Shown here: positions 60,350 to 64,000 of the stretch, piece by piece
Layout: the number at the start of each line of letters is the position of its first letter
Position numbering within the stretch: the first letter of the stretch is position 1
DNA from: Sansalvadorimonas sp965243775
GTDB lineage: Bacteria > Pseudomonadota > Gammaproteobacteria > Pseudomonadales > Endozoicomonadaceae
Assembly (NCBI GenBank): GCA_965243775.1
Contig: CBDEWF010000086.1
Span: 1-64,000, forward strand
Direction of reading: 5' to 3'
DNA length: 64,000 bases
Notes under the pieces: model-generated
What the model was told of the DNA's origin: nothing
The model's input: only the letters and a program-made list of their open reading frames with translations
Databases searched by the model: none
Position numbers and translations under genes: made by a program

Positions 60350-61471
60350 TTAAATCATCTTTGGTATTTTGCTGTTTTCCTGTAAGCCTGCTTCCTGATA
60401 CTGAGCTGCTATCTGCGCGCCCTGTCCTACCTCATCAAAAATCAACTGATCAAAAAGAGCCTCTTCTCGCGCTGTTGTTTTATAACCGCCGTTATAGGAA
60501 CGGTGAGCCGAGCTATCAAAATCGGTGTTAAAAACATCAATGACTTTATTAGTGAAAGACTCAATATCGATTGGAATATCAATGTCCATTGCACCAAGAA
60601 GCATATCCAGGGTTTTCTGCATAAAGATCTTTCGCTCTTCATCGTTACTTTTTCCAGCAAACTCTCCCTTGTTGTTATCCATTCTGTTAACCATATTTGT
60701 AAAGGTCTGCAGCTGGTCGGGTGTGAGCTTCAAATTAATACCATAGCTGTCGATCATCCTCTGTAAGCCATCATTTTTCCACTCTTTCCCCATGAAACCG
60801 TTGCTGGCATCATCAACCATATGGTTAATTAAAGGTCTTAATTTGCGGAGTACTTCGAGCTTTTTATGGACATGCCTCTGGAATTCACCCTGTAGTTCCA
60901 GTTTGTTACTGGAGGACTCCGACTCCAAAGACATCATGATTCCATTAATTGATGCCAGGTCAATCGGCTGAGCTACCAGAGCTTGCTGAAGCTTGGCAGC
61001 ATGACCTTCAATTCTGCCAAGAACTTCGGGCGGTACATTCTCTGTAACGACTAACTCCAGAGCAAGGGTTCCAAGACGTTGTTTGATGTCCGCGGCCACT
61101 TCGGGAGGCAGGCCTGCTCTATCTACTGCAGAGCTTGTAGACAATAGAATTCCTGCCGTTTGATCTGATTGGGCAGTACGAGCCAGAGCCTGCATATCGT
61201 CAACCGTTCCTACTAGTGGCGTTCCATGTTCCGGCCTATCCAGAACAGGTGTTATTTGTCCTGTCGTGCCCTCAACATCTCCATCTCCAGTCAAGAAACT
61301 TACAGTGTTATCCCCACCAAACCCTGCACTGACCACATTGCGCTGCTGTTGCCGCTCTATCGATTTTTCCGACTGCCGCTCAATATCTTCCGCATGCTTG
61401 CGGGTTTCAAACAGCTGCCTCTCATGTTCAACTCTGGCCCTCTGGCCTCCTGCAGAAACACCATCAGTCAT
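60350..61471 (-). CDS. Orphan soluble protein, unknown function
   Basis: 373 residues, not recognised. A charged coiled coil lies near residues 10-45 (Glu/Arg/Gln-rich), then a Gly/Thr-rich linker and a long helical region with clusters of acidic residues. No signal peptide or membrane helix. AGGGA nine bases before the ATG at 61471 decides the start against an upstream TTG. The profile resembles secreted regulators of type III systems only in a general way, and I would not assign it. Confidence 0.6.
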   Translation of the reverse strand: MTDGVSAGGQRARVEHERQLFETRKHAEDIERQSEKSIERQQQRNVVSAGFGGDNTVSFLTGDGDVEGTTGQITPVLDRPEHGTPLVGTVDDMQALARTAQSDQTAGILLSTSSAVDRAGLPPEVAADIKQRLGTLALELVVTENVPPEVLGRIEGHAAKLQQALVAQPIDLASINGIMMSLESESSSNKLELQGEFQRHVHKKLEVLRKLRPLINHMVDDASNGFMGKEWKNDGLQRMIDSYGINLKLTPDQLQTFTNMVNRMDNNKGEFAGKSNDEERKIFMQKTLDMLLGAMDIDIPIDIESFTNKVIDVFNTDFDSSAHRSYNGGYKTTAREEALFDQLIFDEVGQGAQIAAQYQEAGLQENSKIPKMI

Positions 61472-61753
61472 AGCAATATTTCCCTGATTACTTCTCCTCT
61501 TCAAAGATTAGGCAATAGTGAGACAGGGAATAGGGCTATGAATTGCGGACTTTGGAATATCAAGTAAATTTTTAATTCATAATAGTTAGTAAAACAAAGA
61601 ATAGACTCTCACCATGACGAATCAGAGGTGGCAAATTTTCTAATTCATGGCCCTGCCCCTCTGTATTCTGTCTGCCAATCTCCTGTGATTTGATTAGCTG
61701 CCGACTAAACTGATTGCAACCACTTCTTTGGTTTAAGCAATGACAGGGATGTC

Positions 61754-64000
61754 ATGTTCAGGTTTTCGAAACTCTCCATAGAGCGAAAATTACGCTATGC
61801 CATGATGACAACAGCCGAAATAGGCCTGTTGTTCAGTCTGATTGTTTATAGCGTCACGGACTATATGAAGTCTAAAGAGGCTATGCGGGAGAAGGTTCAG
61901 AACCTGGCAGAAGTTTTTGCCACCAACAGTCAGGCCGCCGTTTACTTTGAAGATAATGCTGCCGCCCAGGAATTGCTGCTGGGTCTGGATGTCGTATCGC
62001 AGGTTAATGAAGCTCACCTGTTAACCAAGGATGGCCGCATTCTGGCCAGCTACGTCCGGGAAGGAAGGATCACCTTCAACCAGCAATTGCCGCCTCCCGA
62101 GAAAAGCACGGTCACTATGACCACAGACTGGATGGATGTTGCCAAAGCCATAAAGTTTCAAAAACAGGCCATAGGGACAATTGTGATCAGGGCCAGCCTG
62201 GCTCCACTTTATAAGCAAATAACCATCAATATTGCCTCAGCAATCCTGATCACCGTTATTGCAATAATCTTCTCCTATATCGCCGCCTTCCGCCTGCAAC
62301 GGGTGATATCCAGTCCTATCACCGAGCTGGCCGGAGCCATGAAACAGGTTTCAGCCTCACAGATATACTCCAGCCCGGTCTCCAAGAAAAATGATGATGA
62401 GATCGGCCAGCTGTATGACAGCTTCGATGAAATGCTGACTCAAATAAGAGGCCGGGATGAAAAGCTGAACAAGCATAAAGAAGAGCTGGAAAATACTGTG
62501 CAGCTCCGAACCGAAGCCCTGAACATTGCCAACGACAATCTCAAGAGAGCTATGAATGTAGCGAATACGGCCAAGGAGGCGGCTCTGGAGGCAGCCAAAG
62601 CTAAAAGCTCATTTCTGGCCAATATGAGCCATGAGATCCGGACCCCAATGAATGGCGTGCTGGGAATGCTGGATCTTCTCAAAGACACTTCTCTGGATCG
62701 TGGCCAGAAAGATTATCTTGATACTGCCTACGGCTCAGCCGATGCTTTGCTGCAGATCATCAATGACATTCTCGACTTTTCCAAAATTGAAGCGGGCAAG
62801 ATGGAGCTGGAGCAAATTGATATGAGCCCAAGCTCGCTTACAGAGGATGTCTGTGCCCTTCTGGCAGGCCGGGCCCGGGAAAAGAATATTGAGCTCAGCT
62901 GTTATGCCGATGTCAACATGCCACCTGCGGTGAAAGGGGACCCGGTCAGATTACGTCAGGTTCTGACCAATCTCCTGGGTAATGCGGTGAAATTTACTGA
63001 AACAGGAGAGGTCATTGTCCGGGTTCTCTACAAGGGACAGAAAGGAGAAAACCACCTTGTCCGGTTTGAAGTCGAGGATACCGGAATAGGGATTCCGGAA
63101 GATGTCGTTCCACAGCTCTTTATGGCCTTCACTCAGGCTGATGGTTCCACAACCAGAAAATTTGGCGGAACTGGGCTGGGTCTGACAATATCCCGCCAGC
63201 TGGTAGAGCTGATGGGTGGAGACCTTAAAGTCAACAGTGTGCTGGATAAAGGGTCATGCTTTTTCTTTGATGTTGAGATGGGAGCTTCTACAGCGGTTCT
63301 GAAGCCAGTGAAGAAGCACCAGTCTCTTGGAAAGATCTACGCTCTGGTCGTTGATGACAACCCTACCAACCGGGAAATCATGCATAAGTACCTTGAAGCC
63401 TGGGATATTGACCATACTACCGCTGAAAGCGGCGTCAGGGCACTGGAGAAAATGCATGATGCTGTCACAGCAGGCCGCCCTTTCGATGTAGCTTATCTGG
63501 ATATGCAGATGCCGGAAATGGATGGCGTAGAACTCTCGCTGAAGATTGCTGACGATCCGAAAATCAATAGCTGCCGACGCATTATGCTAACCAGTGCCGG
63601 ACAGATGAATGGCAAGGATCAAAAGAGAGCCAAACTCCATGGCAGTCTGGCCAAACCCTACCGCCAGTCTCAGGTTCTTGATCTCACCATGGAAGTGATG
63701 AACAAGGAACCTCATATTGCTCAGGATCCTAAGGATGCACCAGATCACGATGACGACAGTCCATTCGCTAAAAACTATAAACTGCTTCTGGTAGAAGATA
63801 ACCCGGTTAACCAGAAAGTTGCGCTGGCCATGCTGAAGAAGATCAAGCTGACAGATATTGATATTGCAGTTAATGGATTAGAAGCTGTTGAGAAAACGGA
63901 ATCGACTGATTACGACCTAGTACTGATGGACTGTCAAATGCCAGTGATGAGCGGCTATGAAGCAACGGGGGCTATCAGGGCCAGAGAGGCGAAAACTCAT
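61754..64000 (+). CDS. Hybrid sensor histidine kinase, 3' end off the window
   Basis: 749 residues visible; the frame is open at the right edge. A membrane helix (16-37), a CHASE8-like periplasmic sensor (40-155), a second helix (157-180), HAMP, a coiled coil, HisKA with H293 (NMSHEIRTPMNG), HATPase (NLLGNAVKF, DTGIGIP, GGTGLGLTIS), a first receiver with D583 (YLDMQMPEMDG) and a second receiver with D726 (LMDCQMPVMSG), cut off. A phosphotransfer domain may follow. AGGGA is five bases before the ATG. The signal and partner are unknown; BarA-like in layout. Confidence 0.92.
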   Translation, partial: MFRFSKLSIERKLRYAMMTTAEIGLLFSLIVYSVTDYMKSKEAMREKVQNLAEVFATNSQAAVYFEDNAAAQELLLGLDVVSQVNEAHLLTKDGRILASYVREGRITFNQQLPPPEKSTVTMTTDWMDVAKAIKFQKQAIGTIVIRASLAPLYKQITINIASAILITVIAIIFSYIAAFRLQRVISSPITELAGAMKQVSASQIYSSPVSKKNDDEIGQLYDSFDEMLTQIRGRDEKLNKHKEELENTVQLRTEALNIANDNLKRAMNVANTAKEAALEAAKAKSSFLANMSHEIRTPMNGVLGMLDLLKDTSLDRGQKDYLDTAYGSADALLQIINDILDFSKIEAGKMELEQIDMSPSSLTEDVCALLAGRAREKNIELSCYADVNMPPAVKGDPVRLRQVLTNLLGNAVKFTETGEVIVRVLYKGQKGENHLVRFEVEDTGIGIPEDVVPQLFMAFTQADGSTTRKFGGTGLGLTISRQLVELMGGDLKVNSVLDKGSCFFFDVEMGASTAVLKPVKKHQSLGKIYALVVDDNPTNREIMHKYLEAWDIDHTTAESGVRALEKMHDAVTAGRPFDVAYLDMQMPEMDGVELSLKIADDPKINSCRRIMLTSAGQMNGKDQKRAKLHGSLAKPYRQSQVLDLTMEVMNKEPHIAQDPKDAPDHDDDSPFAKNYKLLLVEDNPVNQKVALAMLKKIKLTDIDIAVNGLEAVEKTESTDYDLVLMDCQMPVMSGYEATGAIRAREAKTH

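Overview
The window looks like chromosome of a gammaproteobacterium. The gene order (ilvI-ilvH, DUF4124, a TPR lipoprotein and mrcB; dksA-gluQ-cbrX-cbrA-cbrB-pcnB-folK-panB-panC-panD-pgi) closely follows what I recall of Pseudomonas and Oceanospirillales. Several proteins carry eukaryote-like zinc-binding modules (a C2H2-like array, a RING finger, a tandem CCCH pair). That mix suggests an animal-associated marine lineage of the Endozoicomonas type. The organism name is an inference from gene content and not a match.

Layout. 1-450: boxA leader and stringent-type promoter of an rRNA operon that runs off the left edge. 453-9679: branched-chain amino acid and phosphatidylserine genes (pssA, ilvC, divergent ilvY, ilvH, ilvI). 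About 5 kb separates ilvH from ilvC and holds ilvY, a preQ1-controlled yhhQ transporter, an IS1-family element and an exported protein with ten near-identical zinc-finger-like repeats. 10128-15621: DUF4124 protein, ushA, yqcC, TPR lipoprotein and mrcB (PBP1B). 15761-18562: a 933-residue protein with a nuclear-localisation-like cluster, coiled coil and C-terminal RING finger. 18663-19298: a TfoX C-terminal-domain protein, a candidate Fur-repressed small RNA and a small membrane protein.

19473-27423: a haem uptake locus on the minus strand in the order tonB-exbB-exbD-hmuT-hmuU-hmuV-chaN, divergent from a TonB-dependent haem receptor, with a Fur box between them. 28624-48094: conserved housekeeping block on the plus strand apart from sfsA (Rieske protein, sfsA, dksA, gluQ, ycgN, a NagA-like deacetylase with a signal-like N-terminus, the CbrXAB carbon-catabolite sensor system, pcnB, folK, a deoxynucleoside kinase, panB, panC, panD, an MDR oxidoreductase, pgi). 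48127-51988: a tandem CCCH zinc-finger protein, then yciH, DUF2333 and a LapG-like protease. 52125-54487: an intact-looking cobalamin riboswitch in front of a btuB gene decayed beyond function. Then a tRNA-Ile2 (CAU), an orphan AT-rich gene, pntAB, an RlmI-like methyltransferase, an orphan 373-residue protein and, at the right edge, the start of a CHASE8-type hybrid histidine kinase.

How it fits together. The housekeeping genes make cofactors (CoA precursors, folate, NADPH), membrane lipid and cell wall, and control carbon use. The haem locus supplies iron under Fur, and the candidate sRNA would extend Fur control to other targets. The accessory genes with eukaryotic-type domains, the IS element, palindromic elements and pseudogenes are what distinguish this chromosome from its free-living relatives. 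They are the best places to look for host-interaction functions.
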